Origin: Acidobacteriota bacterium
Lineage (GTDB): Bacteria > Acidobacteriota > Thermoanaerobaculia > Multivoradales > JAHEKO01
Direction of reading: 5' to 3'
DNA: 31,926 nucleotides
Assembly: GCA_027296385.1 (NCBI GenBank)
Contig: JAPUJD010000015.1
Coordinates: forward strand, 1-31,926
Shown piece by piece: positions 23,877-31,420 of this stretch. Numbering within the stretch: the first letter of the stretch is position 1; each line of letters opens with the position of its first letter. Under the pieces are notes generated by a model. That model saw only the letters and a list, made by a program, of their open reading frames with translations. It did not search any database and was not told where the DNA came from. Made by a program: the position numbers and the translations under genes.

Positions 23877-25262
23877 CTAGGCACCCCCTCCGGTGTCTTC
23901 GAGAGCGGCCGCCACGACGCGTTCGAGGCCTATTGCGCGGGATCCCTTGACTAGCACCACGTCGCCGGAGCGCGCCGGCTCGAGCTCGGCGGCCGCTTCG
24001 TCGGCCGTCGCCCACCAGCCGGTAGTCGCCCCGCCCGCTGCCGCTCCGGCGACCAGCTCGCGACTGAGCTCGCCGACTCCGTAGATCGGATCGTAGCCCG
24101 CAGCGGCGGCCACCGCGCCGGCTTCCTGGTGATAGCGCGGCCCGCTATCCCCGAGCTCTAGCATGTCGCCCAGCACGGCCCAGTGGCGTTGCCCGGGCAG
24201 CGCCGCAGCCGCCTCGAGAGCCTGCGCCAGGGCCGAGGGATTGGAGTTGTAGCTGTCATCGATCAAGACGGCGCCGCCGGCGAGGGCATGGACCACTCCA
24301 CGGCCGGGCCCCGGCTCCAATCCCAAGATCGCCTCGGCGATGGCCTCGACACTGACGCTCAGCGCCAGGGCCGTAGCCGCCGCAGCCAGGCAGTTCTCCA
24401 CGTTGTAACGCCCGTGGAGGGGGAGCTCGAGCCACTGCTCGACCGGCGACTCGACACCTTCTGCGAGCAGACGAAAGCGCGTCCCCACCGGATGGCGCGG
24501 CTCGAGGTCGACGGCCCGGACATCGGCCGTCGTCGACTCGACGCCGTAGGTCACCGTCCGCCCCGCGTGACGAGCTGCGATCCACATCACCTCCGGGTCG
24601 TCCGCGTTGGCTATCACCAGACCGTCGGGAGCAAGACCCTCGAGCAGCTCGGCTTTGGCGCGCGCAATCGAGCGCAGCGACCCGAACGACTCGAGATGCG
24701 CGGCCCGGACGTTGGTGAAGACCGCCACCTCCGGTTGGCCCAAGCGACTGATCTGGCCGAGCTCACCCGGTACCGACATGCCCATCTCCGCCACCATCCA
24801 CTCGGTGTCGTCGTCGATGCCCAGGAGCGCCAGGGGAAAGCCGTAGAGGTTGTTCAGGTTTCCCGGCGTGTACCCCACCCGGTAGCGCTCGGCGAGCATC
24901 GCCGCCAGCAGCTCCTTGGTGGTCGTCTTGCCGACCGAGCCGGTGACCGCGACGAGGTGCTCGGGCGCGCGCCGGCGAACGGCCCGCGTCAAGGCATGAA
25001 GCGCTCGATAGCCGTCAGCCACTCGAATGAGTGCACCCGCGGCATCGACACCACGCGCGACCACCGCCGCCGCGGCACCGCGCGCCAGAGCGTCGGCGAC
25101 GAACCGGTGCCCATCGGTCTGCTCGCCCGGCAGGGCGAAGAACAGCTCGGCGCCCCCGACCTGCCGCGAGTCGAGCACGGCTCCGCGCCAGCGCGTGTCG
25201 GCCGGTGCGCCGATCACCTCGCCCCCCATGGCGGCCGCAGCGTCATCCAGCCGTCCCTGCAC
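23877..25262 (-). CDS. murF: UDP-N-acetylmuramoyl-tripeptide--D-alanyl-D-alanine ligase
   Basis: MurF attaches the D-Ala-D-Ala dipeptide to UDP-MurNAc-tripeptide, completing the cytoplasmic stem peptide. The 461-residue protein shows the N-terminal VLDSRQVGGAELFFALPGEQTDGH block, the P-loop GSVGKTTTK at 108-116, NNLYGFPLALLG, the GRYNVENCLAAAATA segment and DDSYNSNPSALAQAL at the start of the C-terminal domain. The start GTG 25262 gives the usual dozen residues before MGGEV and overlaps the end of murE by 20 bases; ATG 25229 would cut into the N-terminal helix. The stop is TAG, followed directly by the mraY ATG. Confidence 0.95.
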   Translation of the reverse strand: MQGRLDDAAAAMGGEVIGAPADTRWRGAVLDSRQVGGAELFFALPGEQTDGHRFVADALARGAAAAVVARGVDAAGALIRVADGYRALHALTRAVRRRAPEHLVAVTGSVGKTTTKELLAAMLAERYRVGYTPGNLNNLYGFPLALLGIDDDTEWMVAEMGMSVPGELGQISRLGQPEVAVFTNVRAAHLESFGSLRSIARAKAELLEGLAPDGLVIANADDPEVMWIAARHAGRTVTYGVESTTADVRAVDLEPRHPVGTRFRLLAEGVESPVEQWLELPLHGRYNVENCLAAAATALALSVSVEAIAEAILGLEPGPGRGVVHALAGGAVLIDDSYNSNPSALAQALEAAAALPGQRHWAVLGDMLELGDSGPRYHQEAGAVAAAAGYDPIYGVGELSRELVAGAAAGGATTGWWATADEAAAELEPARSGDVVLVKGSRAIGLERVVAAALEDTGGGA

Positions 25263-26706
25263 CGAAGCGCTCCTCCAGGGCTTGGGTCAGTTCCACACGG
25301 TCGGAGAACGGCACCTGCCGATCACCGATGATCTGAACCTCTTCGTGCCCCTTGCCCGCGACCAGCACAACCCACGCCTCGTCGGCTCGCGCCACGGCGC
25401 GGCGTAGCGCCTCGCGCCGGTCGACGACGACCTCGAAGTCTTCGGCACCACTCTGGCGCAGACCCTCGGCGACGCTGACGAGAATCTGCTGCGGGTCCTC
25501 CGAGCGGGGGTTGTCGGAAGTGGCGATCGCGGCGTCGGCCAACCGGCCCGCCGCCCGCCCCATCAGAACCCGCTTGCCGGGATCGCGATCACCGCCACAC
25601 CCGAAGACGACCAGAACTCGGCGGCGGGTGAATTCGCGGACCGAGCGCAAGGCCGCGGCGAGGGCGGCATCGGTGTGCGCATAGTCGATGAGCACCGGGA
25701 ACGGCTGTCCTGCTTCGACCGGCTCGAGCCGGCCGGGCAGCGGCTGGGCGGCCGCCAGGGCACGCCGCATAGCCGAGCGCTGGACGCCGAGGGCCTCGGC
25801 TCCGGCGACCGCGGCCAGGATGTTCTCGAGGTTGAATCTCCCGAGCAGAGAGGTCTGGAACTCGAGGATTCCGCTCGGCAGGCTCAGCGCCCCCCGCAAC
25901 CCCGCCTCGTCCAACTCGACTTCGAGGGGCGCCACGTCCCCGTCGCTGCCAAAGGTGAGCACGCCGGGGAGCTCATCGACCAGCCGGCGGCCGTAGGCGT
26001 CGTCGATGTTGACTACCGTCTTGGCGCCGGTCTTGAGTTGACCAAAGAGACTACGCTTGGCTCGGAAGTAGTCCTCGAAGTCGGTGTGGAAATCGAAGTG
26101 GTCGCGGCTCAGGTTGGTGAAGATCGCGAGATCGAAAGTCACACCCGCGACGCGTGCCAGGGCGAGCGCGTGCGACGACACCTCCATCGCCGCGGCCTCG
26201 GCGCCCGCGTCGCGCATCGCGCGCAACATGCGAAAGAGGTCCGAGGCCTCGGGCGTCGTTCGCTCGGCGGAGAAGATCAACTCGCCGAAGCGATAGCCCA
26301 GAGTACCGATCGACGCGCTCGGCCGGCCGGCGGTCTCGAGTATCGAGCGCAGCAACTCCACCACGGTCGACTTGCCGTTGGTACCGGTCACGCCGAGCAT
26401 CGCCATCTCTTGATCCGGATGGCCATAGAGGCGTGCCGCGAGAAGACCGAGCAACGCCCGCGGATTCTCGGCCTGCAGCCAGGGAGCCCCCAGACCGGAA
26501 GGCGGACCGCCTTGACCGAGCACGGCGACGGCCCCGCACGCCACGGCTTGAGGCGCGAAGGCGCGGCCGTCACAACGCTCGCCCACTAGGGCCACGAACA
26601 GGTCGCCCGCCTCGACCTGGCGGGAATCGTAGGCGATGCCGCTGACGTCCGGCAGGGGGCCGGCGGTAGTGATGGGCAGCTCTGCGATGAGGTCCATCAG
26701 CCGCAT
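25243..26706 (-). CDS. murE: UDP-N-acetylmuramoyl-L-alanyl-D-glutamate--2,6-diaminopimelate ligase
   Basis: MurE adds the third stem residue. The 487-residue protein has IAYDSRQVEAGDLFVAL near 24-40, the P-loop GTNGKST at 108-114, ASIGTLGYRFGE, the TTPEASDLFRML segment and NLSRDHFDFH near 198. The motif DNPR at 398-401 (in ATSDNPRSEDP) is the known marker for meso-diaminopimelate rather than L-lysine, so the wall is probably of the DAP type. The start is ATG 26706, overlapping the ftsI stop by one base (TGATG). A GTG one codon upstream (26709), giving a GTGA overlap, is equally possible. Confidence 0.95.
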   Translation of the reverse strand: MRLMDLIAELPITTAGPLPDVSGIAYDSRQVEAGDLFVALVGERCDGRAFAPQAVACGAVAVLGQGGPPSGLGAPWLQAENPRALLGLLAARLYGHPDQEMAMLGVTGTNGKSTVVELLRSILETAGRPSASIGTLGYRFGELIFSAERTTPEASDLFRMLRAMRDAGAEAAAMEVSSHALALARVAGVTFDLAIFTNLSRDHFDFHTDFEDYFRAKRSLFGQLKTGAKTVVNIDDAYGRRLVDELPGVLTFGSDGDVAPLEVELDEAGLRGALSLPSGILEFQTSLLGRFNLENILAAVAGAEALGVQRSAMRRALAAAQPLPGRLEPVEAGQPFPVLIDYAHTDAALAAALRSVREFTRRRVLVVFGCGGDRDPGKRVLMGRAAGRLADAAIATSDNPRSEDPQQILVSVAEGLRQSGAEDFEVVVDRREALRRAVARADEAWVVLVAGKGHEEVQIIGDRQVPFSDRVELTQALEERFGAGTAG

Positions 26707-28466
26707 CACGAGGCGACACCCGCAGGCGCCCCAGGTTGGGTGGATCCCGCCGCGAGGCGCGATGCACCGGAAGCAGGATCGCCCATCGGCGGCTCGCCGC
26801 GTGCGACGCCGAGGCGCAGGAGGGCGTGCCGGACCACCGCCGAGAAGACGGCGGCGGGCGCGTCGCCGCCGTGGTAGCGGGCGCCACTCGGCTCATCGAT
26901 GATCACCAGACAGACGACCGCGGGGTCACGGGCGGGAGCAAAACCGACGAAACTCGCCACGTACTTGCCCTCGGCGTATCGGCCACCCTCGGGCTTTTCG
27001 GCGGTCCCGGTCTTGCCGGCGACGCGGTAGCCCGGGATCGCCGCGTGTTTGCCGGTGCCCCGCTCGGCCTCGACCACCATCTCGAGCATGCGCTCCAGGG
27101 TGCGAGCGGTAGTCGCCGAGATCGGCCGGCCGATCTCGCGGGGTCGATCGACCGCCGGCACGATCTCGCCGTCGCGGCCGACCGCGGCTACCACGTAGGG
27201 CTGGTAGAGGGTGCCGCCGTTGGCGATCGCCGCGAAAGCGTTGACCAGCTGCAGGGGTGTCACCGAGATCCCCTGGCCGAAGGAGATATAGGCGATCGCC
27301 CGCTTGTGCCACATCTCGAGGGGGTGCAGGAGCCCCTTGCCCTCGCCGGAGAGGTCGATCCCGGTCTTGGCGCCGAAACCGAAGGCCCGGATCATGTCGT
27401 AGAGACGCTTCTCCCCGACCTGAACGCCGACCTGGATCGCCCCGACGTTGCTCGAGTAGGCGATGATCTCGGAGAATCTCAGCTCGCCGAATCGCGCATG
27501 GTCCCGAATGTACCTGCCCCTGAACTCGATGCCGCCATTGCCGCAGTCGAAGCGGTCGAACGGGTCTACGACGCCGGCTTCGAGCGCCGCTGCGGCGGTG
27601 ATCAGCTTGAAGGTCGAGCCCGGCTCGAAGATGTGCTGCAGCGGGATGTTGCTGCGATGCTCCACTCGCGAGCGCCCGTACTCGTTGGGGTCGAACCCGG
27701 GGTAGGACACCATCGCCAGCACCGCTCCCGACGACGGATCGAGCATCACCAACGAACCGCCCTTGGCGCCGTGCCGCTCGACCGCCGCGGCTAGCTCGCG
27801 CTGAGCCACGTGTTGCATCGAGCTGTCGATCGTCAGGTAGATGTCAGCACCAGGCTCCGCCTCGGGCCGAGCGAAGTCGTCATAGAGAGAGCGACCGGGG
27901 CGGGCGTCGCGCAGAATCGGGCGGTGCACCTCAGCCCCAGCCACCACCGCGTCGTAGGACAGCTCGACGCCGGCGAGCCCTTTCGGATCGATGCCGACGA
28001 AACCGACCACCGAGGCGGCCAGCCGGCCCTGCGGATAGGCGCGCTTGCTCTCTGAGGTGAACTGGAGCCAGTCGAAGCCCAGCGCGCGCAGGCGAGCCGC
28101 CCTCTCCGGGCCGAGCTGCCTCCCGACCCACACGAAGCGGGTGTCTTCACGCGAGAGCCTCTCGGCCAGCTTCTCGCGATCACATCCCAGTACCTCGGCG
28201 ATGGAGCGAGCCGCCGCGACCGCGTCGGCGATCTCGCGGGGATTGGCGAACGCCGACGCGGCCTCGACCGAGATCGCCAGTTCACGCCCTCGAGAGTCGA
28301 AGATCGTGCCCCGTGGCGGCGTCGAGACGAGCACGTAGCGCTGCTGCCCATGCGCCCGCTCGACGTAGTGGTCGTGCTTTACGACCTGCAAGAGGTAGAG
28401 CCGCGCACCCAACGCTGCGAACCAGAGCACGGCGAGCGCCAGTACGACGTAGAGTCGGCTCCTCAC
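26706..28466 (-). CDS. ftsI: Septal peptidoglycan transpeptidase FtsI (PBP3)
   Basis: FtsI cross-links septal peptidoglycan at the outer face of the inner membrane. The 586-residue protein starts with a single membrane anchor (about 5-27). Then comes the PBP dimerisation domain with RGTIFDSRGRELA, and a penicillin-binding domain with all three active-site motifs: STFK at 284-287, SSN at 338-340 and KTG at 485-487. The C-terminal tail after about 560 is rich in Ala, Gly and Pro. The start is GTG 28466, overlapping the ftsL stop as GTGA. No PASTA domain is seen, unlike the sporulation-type SpoVD. Confidence 0.95.
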   Translation of the reverse strand: MRSRLYVVLALAVLWFAALGARLYLLQVVKHDHYVERAHGQQRYVLVSTPPRGTIFDSRGRELAISVEAASAFANPREIADAVAAARSIAEVLGCDREKLAERLSREDTRFVWVGRQLGPERAARLRALGFDWLQFTSESKRAYPQGRLAASVVGFVGIDPKGLAGVELSYDAVVAGAEVHRPILRDARPGRSLYDDFARPEAEPGADIYLTIDSSMQHVAQRELAAAVERHGAKGGSLVMLDPSSGAVLAMVSYPGFDPNEYGRSRVEHRSNIPLQHIFEPGSTFKLITAAAALEAGVVDPFDRFDCGNGGIEFRGRYIRDHARFGELRFSEIIAYSSNVGAIQVGVQVGEKRLYDMIRAFGFGAKTGIDLSGEGKGLLHPLEMWHKRAIAYISFGQGISVTPLQLVNAFAAIANGGTLYQPYVVAAVGRDGEIVPAVDRPREIGRPISATTARTLERMLEMVVEAERGTGKHAAIPGYRVAGKTGTAEKPEGGRYAEGKYVASFVGFAPARDPAVVCLVIIDEPSGARYHGGDAPAAVFSAVVRHALLRLGVARGEPPMGDPASGASRLAAGSTQPGAPAGVAS

Positions 28467-28807
28467 TCCAGCTCCTCGGCGAAGACGACCTGGCTGAGCT
28501 CGACCTCTCGCAGACCGAGCTCGCCCGCCGCTCGCCGTTCGATGCCGTCGTGGCGCGACAGTGTCGCCGCCTCGACTCGCAGCTGCCGCTCATTCTCGAG
28601 CTGCCGCTCGAGCACCCGCTCGAGACGCAGCACCTCGTAGCCCACGTCCCAGACCTGGCTCGAGATCCAGACATAGGCGAGGATCCCGGCCGAGAGCGGC
28701 AGGGCGAGGGCGAGGACCGCCAGCAGCTCGCGCCGCAACCGCCGGTCGCGATCACGAACCAGGTAGACATTGGCCACCGGCCGGCGAAGCGAATAGGCGC
28801 TCTTCAA
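28463..28807 (-). CDS. ftsL: Cell division protein FtsL
   Basis: A small bitopic divisome protein of 114 residues. It has a basic cytoplasmic N-terminus, one transmembrane helix (about 29-48) and a heptad-like coiled coil after it (YEVLRLERVLERQLENERQL, about 57-76) of the kind that pairs with FtsB/DivIC. The sequence is weakly conserved in general, so the call depends on size, topology and position between rsmH and ftsI. The start is TTG 28807, four bases after the rsmH stop; no ATG or nearer strong start exists in frame, though GTG at codon 11 is possible. Confidence 0.85.
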   Translation of the reverse strand: MKSAYSLRRPVANVYLVRDRDRRLRRELLAVLALALPLSAGILAYVWISSQVWDVGYEVLRLERVLERQLENERQLRVEAATLSRHDGIERRAAGELGLREVELSQVVFAEELE

Positions 28808-28811
28808 GGCC

Positions 28812-29771
28812 CTACAACCTCCTTGCCGAGCGCAGGCGGGCGGAGCGCGCCCGCGGATTGACTGCGACCTCGGCCTCGCTTGGCCGTACGGGCTTGCGCG
28901 TCAACACTTCGAGCAGACGAGTCTCCGATCGCGACCGCCCCGTGACCTCGTCGATCTCGCCGCGGGCCAGGTCGCGCAGGGTGTTCTTGACGATCCGATC
29001 CTCGAGACTCTGGTAGGAGATGATGACGAGCCGCCCGTCACGCTCCAGCAGATCCGCCACCTGACCCATGAGCCGCTCCAGCCCCGAAAGCTCCCGGTTG
29101 ACCTCGATCCGGAGCGCCTGGAAGACCTGCGTCGCCGGATCGATCCGGCGCCGACCGTAGTGGCGCTTGGCCCGGTGAATCACCTCGCGCAGCTCGCTCG
29201 TGGTCGAGATTCCACCCTTTCGGCGCGCCGCCACTATCGCTCTGGCGACTCTGCGAGCCTGCCTTTCCTCTCCGTACTCGCTGAAAATCCGCACCAAGTC
29301 CGCCTCCCCGTAACGGTTCACGATTTCCCCGGCCGTCGGCCCGCTGTCACCCATCCTCATGTCCAACGGTCCTTCGAGCCGGAAGCTGAAGCCACGCTCC
29401 GGCGTATCCAGCTGCAGAGAGGAGACGCCCAGATCGGCCAGTACCCCCTGGACCTTCTCGACTCCAACGCTCCGGAGCAGCTCTGTCGCATCACCAAACT
29501 CTCCCTGCAGGTAAAGCACGCGTCGGCCGAAAGCCGCCAACCGACGTCGCGCCCATTTGTGGGCGGCGGGATCGCGGTCGATCCCAATCAGGCGCAGCGT
29601 CGGATTGGCCGCCAGCAGTGCTCTCGCGTGTCCTCCCAACCCCAAAGTGCAATCCACGAAGGTCCCCCCGCGCTCGGGCTCGAGGTATTCGAGCGCCTCG
29701 CGCAGCAGAACCGGGACGTGGGCCGCATCTGTCGACCTACCCCTCCCTTTCCGTATTGCCCCACGACCCAT
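28812..29771 (-). CDS. rsmH: 16S rRNA (cytosine-1402-N4)-methyltransferase RsmH
   Basis: Also called MraW, this cytoplasmic enzyme methylates N4 of C1402 in the ribosomal decoding centre. The 319-residue protein carries HVPVLLREALEYL near 18, the S-adenosylmethionine loop DCTLGLGGHA at 40-49, IGIDRDPAAHKWA, VLADLGVSSLQLDTPERGFSFR, PLDMRMG and the C-terminal VIISYQSLEDRIVKNTLRDLARG. The start is ATG 29771, with a 15-base gap after mraZ. The first 17 residues are a basic tail before the conserved core. The stop is TAG. Confidence 0.96.
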   Translation of the reverse strand: MGRGAIRKGRGRSTDAAHVPVLLREALEYLEPERGGTFVDCTLGLGGHARALLAANPTLRLIGIDRDPAAHKWARRRLAAFGRRVLYLQGEFGDATELLRSVGVEKVQGVLADLGVSSLQLDTPERGFSFRLEGPLDMRMGDSGPTAGEIVNRYGEADLVRIFSEYGEERQARRVARAIVAARRKGGISTTSELREVIHRAKRHYGRRRIDPATQVFQALRIEVNRELSGLERLMGQVADLLERDGRLVIISYQSLEDRIVKNTLRDLARGEIDEVTGRSRSETRLLEVLTRKPVRPSEAEVAVNPRARSARLRSARRL

Positions 29772-29786
29772 GCGCGCCGCCCATCG

Positions 29787-30227
29787 TCAGATCCCTCGAT
29801 CCGACAGATAGCCGAAGTCGTCATCGGTGAAGGGCTGTTCCTCGAAGCGCTCGACCAAGCGCTCGTGGTTCCACACGACGAGATGATCGAGACGGGCGCT
29901 GACCACGACTTCGCCCGTCATCCGCGCGCTCTGGCGCAGAATCTGAGGCAAGACCACCCGACCCTGCTTGTCGAGGGTCGCTTCCTGACCGAAGTAGCTC
30001 GTGCGCTCCAAGAAGCGCTGTTTGACCTGATCGGTCTTGGGCAGGGCAGCGAGCGCTGCTTCGATCTCCTCCCAGACCTGGACCGGGTAGATGTGGACAG
30101 AAGTACCGCGGACGGACGTGATGAAGACGTCCGGCCCGTAGCCGGACTCCAATTGACGCTTGAACTCCGTTGGGAGCTTCAGCCGTCCTTTGTCGTCGAT
30201 CTTGGTCGCAGAGCTGCCACGAAACAC
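29787..30227 (-). CDS. mraZ: Transcriptional regulator MraZ
   Basis: MraZ is an AbrB/SpoVT-fold DNA-binding protein that represses its own dcw operon in E. coli (in some other bacteria it activates it). The 146-residue protein has the expected two tandem repeats, with IDDKGRLKLPTEF near 10-22 and LDKQGRVVLPQILR near 85-98. The start is GTG 30227, giving the usual MFRG-type N-terminus, with a modest GGCGG upstream. It is the first gene of the dcw cluster, and the gap before it contains a row of TGG boxes at 10-bp spacing that would fit a ring of MraZ subunits. Confidence 0.95.
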   Translation of the reverse strand: MFRGSSATKIDDKGRLKLPTEFKRQLESGYGPDVFITSVRGTSVHIYPVQVWEEIEAALAALPKTDQVKQRFLERTSYFGQEATLDKQGRVVLPQILRQSARMTGEVVVSARLDHLVVWNHERLVERFEEQPFTDDDFGYLSDRGI

Positions 30228-30262
30228 CGTTCACCGCCCACAGGAACTAGAGTTTCAGCGGT

Positions 30263-30302
30263 CACTCTACCAATGTACTCCATTTTTGTCCATTTTCATC
30301 CA
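30263..30302 (-). promoter_or_regulatory. Putative MraZ operator: four direct repeats at 10-bp period
   Basis: On the minus strand TGGA, TGGA, TGGA and TGGT start at 30302, 30292, 30282 and 30272, exactly 10 bases apart. The spacers in the first two are A-rich. Known MraZ sites in E. coli are TGGG-type repeats with five-base spacers, also at 10-bp period, just upstream of mraZ. The match in period and place supports autoregulation; the TGGA core is a variant of the known sequence. Confidence 0.78.
30264..30292 (-). promoter_or_regulatory. Putative sigma-70-type promoter of the dcw operon
   Basis: On the minus strand TGGACA (30292-30287) matches the -35 consensus in five of six bases, followed after exactly 17 bases by TAGAGT (30269-30264), four of six for the -10 box. 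Initiation would be near 30257, giving a leader of about 30 bases before the mraZ GTG. The hexamers lie within the MraZ-type boxes, so bound MraZ would block RNA polymerase. Confidence 0.65.
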
Positions 30303-30310
30303 CCTCTGCG

Positions 30311-30330
30311 CCATGGGCGTGCCCAGGTGG
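30311..30330 (-). terminator. Possible hairpin after the PpiC gene pair
   Basis: TGGGC (30314-30318) and GCCCA (30321-30325) form a five-pair stem around GT, with outer CCA/TGG able to add three pairs. It lies 44 bases past the stop of the second PpiC gene and before the mraZ promoter. A 10-bp palindrome GTCGGCCGAC (30359-30368) is nearby. There is no T-tract, so intrinsic termination is doubtful. Confidence 0.3.
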
Positions 30331-30373
30331 AACTCAGGGCGTTTCCTGGCGGCAGAAGGTCGGCCGACGGGCG

Positions 30374-31420
30374 CTATTCGAGACTCGCGCCAGAGCCAGC
30401 AACGCCCTGGAGCTCACCCAGCGCATCGCTGACGCCGGCACGGGTCGTTCTGAAGCCCGCGGCCTCCGGCGGCGGGTCGATTCGCACGTAGGAGGCCTCC
30501 TCGAACTCGGTCAGCATCTTGGTCACCGCGTCCTGCTGCAGACGTGATATTTCGAGACCATAGACCTGATCCTTGACGTCGACGAAAGGTTTCACATGGG
30601 CATCCTCGGCGGCCACGACCTGAACCACATGAAGGCCGCCGCGACCCGGGATCGCGGGGCTGACGTCGCCAGCCTCGAGAGACCAGACGACCGGCTCGAG
30701 CTCAGAGGCCAGATCGCCTTTCTCGACCCATCCCAGATCGATCGAGTCGGTCGTCTCCCCGGCTTCGCTGTGCGTCTTGGCCCAGGTCTCTAGATCGACC
30801 CCCATTTCCAGCACCGTCGCCGCCTCGGCGGCAAGAGCCATCCTCGCCGCTTCGTCCAGGCCGCTCGAGTCGAGCACCATGATCGAGCGCAGCTGCATCC
30901 TCCGCGGCACGGCGAATTCCTCCAGGTGGCCTTGGTAGTAGCGTCGCAGGTCCTCCTCTTCGAGCTCGACTCTCGATTGCAGCTCGCGTGCGGTGACGTG
31001 CCGAAGAATCAGATTGCGCCGTGCCTGGCGCCGCAGGTCGGCTCGCGTCAAGCCAGCCTGAGCGAGAGCTGCCTCGAACCGCTCGACGTCGTCCAAGCCG
31101 TTCGCCTCGCGCATTCGCTGCATCGCGTCCTCGACCATCTCCTCGGTCACCTCGAGTCCGAGATGGCTCGCTCGCGACAGCATCAGCAACTCGTCGAACA
31201 TCTCGCGGAAAACGCTCTCGCCCAGGCTCGCCAAGTGCCCCGAGCGCTCCGCCTCGGGCATCTGCGCTCGTTGTAACGACCGCAGGCGCTCTGAGTACCG
31301 CGTCCGGTAGTCGTGGAGCGTCAGGATGTGGTCGTTGATCCGCAGCACGACACGATTGGTGTCGGCGACCACGGCGGACGCCACCAGCAGCAGGCAGAGC
31401 ACGAATCTGGTCTTGATCAT
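30374..31420 (-). CDS. Periplasmic peptidyl-prolyl isomerase, SurA/PpiC type
   Basis: A likely periplasmic folding chaperone for outer-membrane proteins. From ATG 31420 the protein has 348 residues. The N-terminus KTRFVLCLLLVASAVVADT is a signal peptide, probably cut near residue 19. Residues about 25-160 resemble the SurA N-terminal helical chaperone domain (RINDHILTLHDYRTRYSERL, LMLSRASHLGLEVTEEMVEDAMQRM). Residues about 175-280 form a parvulin domain (RSIMVLD, DLGWVEKGDL, VWSLEAGDVSPAIPGRGGLHVVQV). I chose this start because it overlaps the preceding gene as ATGA and opens the signal peptide; a longer frame upstream overlaps that gene and is not real. Some parvulin active-site residues look poorly kept, so isomerase activity is uncertain. 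Confidence 0.85.
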   Translation of the reverse strand: MIKTRFVLCLLLVASAVVADTNRVVLRINDHILTLHDYRTRYSERLRSLQRAQMPEAERSGHLASLGESVFREMFDELLMLSRASHLGLEVTEEMVEDAMQRMREANGLDDVERFEAALAQAGLTRADLRRQARRNLILRHVTARELQSRVELEEEDLRRYYQGHLEEFAVPRRMQLRSIMVLDSSGLDEAARMALAAEAATVLEMGVDLETWAKTHSEAGETTDSIDLGWVEKGDLASELEPVVWSLEAGDVSPAIPGRGGLHVVQVVAAEDAHVKPFVDVKDQVYGLEISRLQQDAVTKMLTEFEEASYVRIDPPPEAAGFRTTRAGVSDALGELQGVAGSGASLE

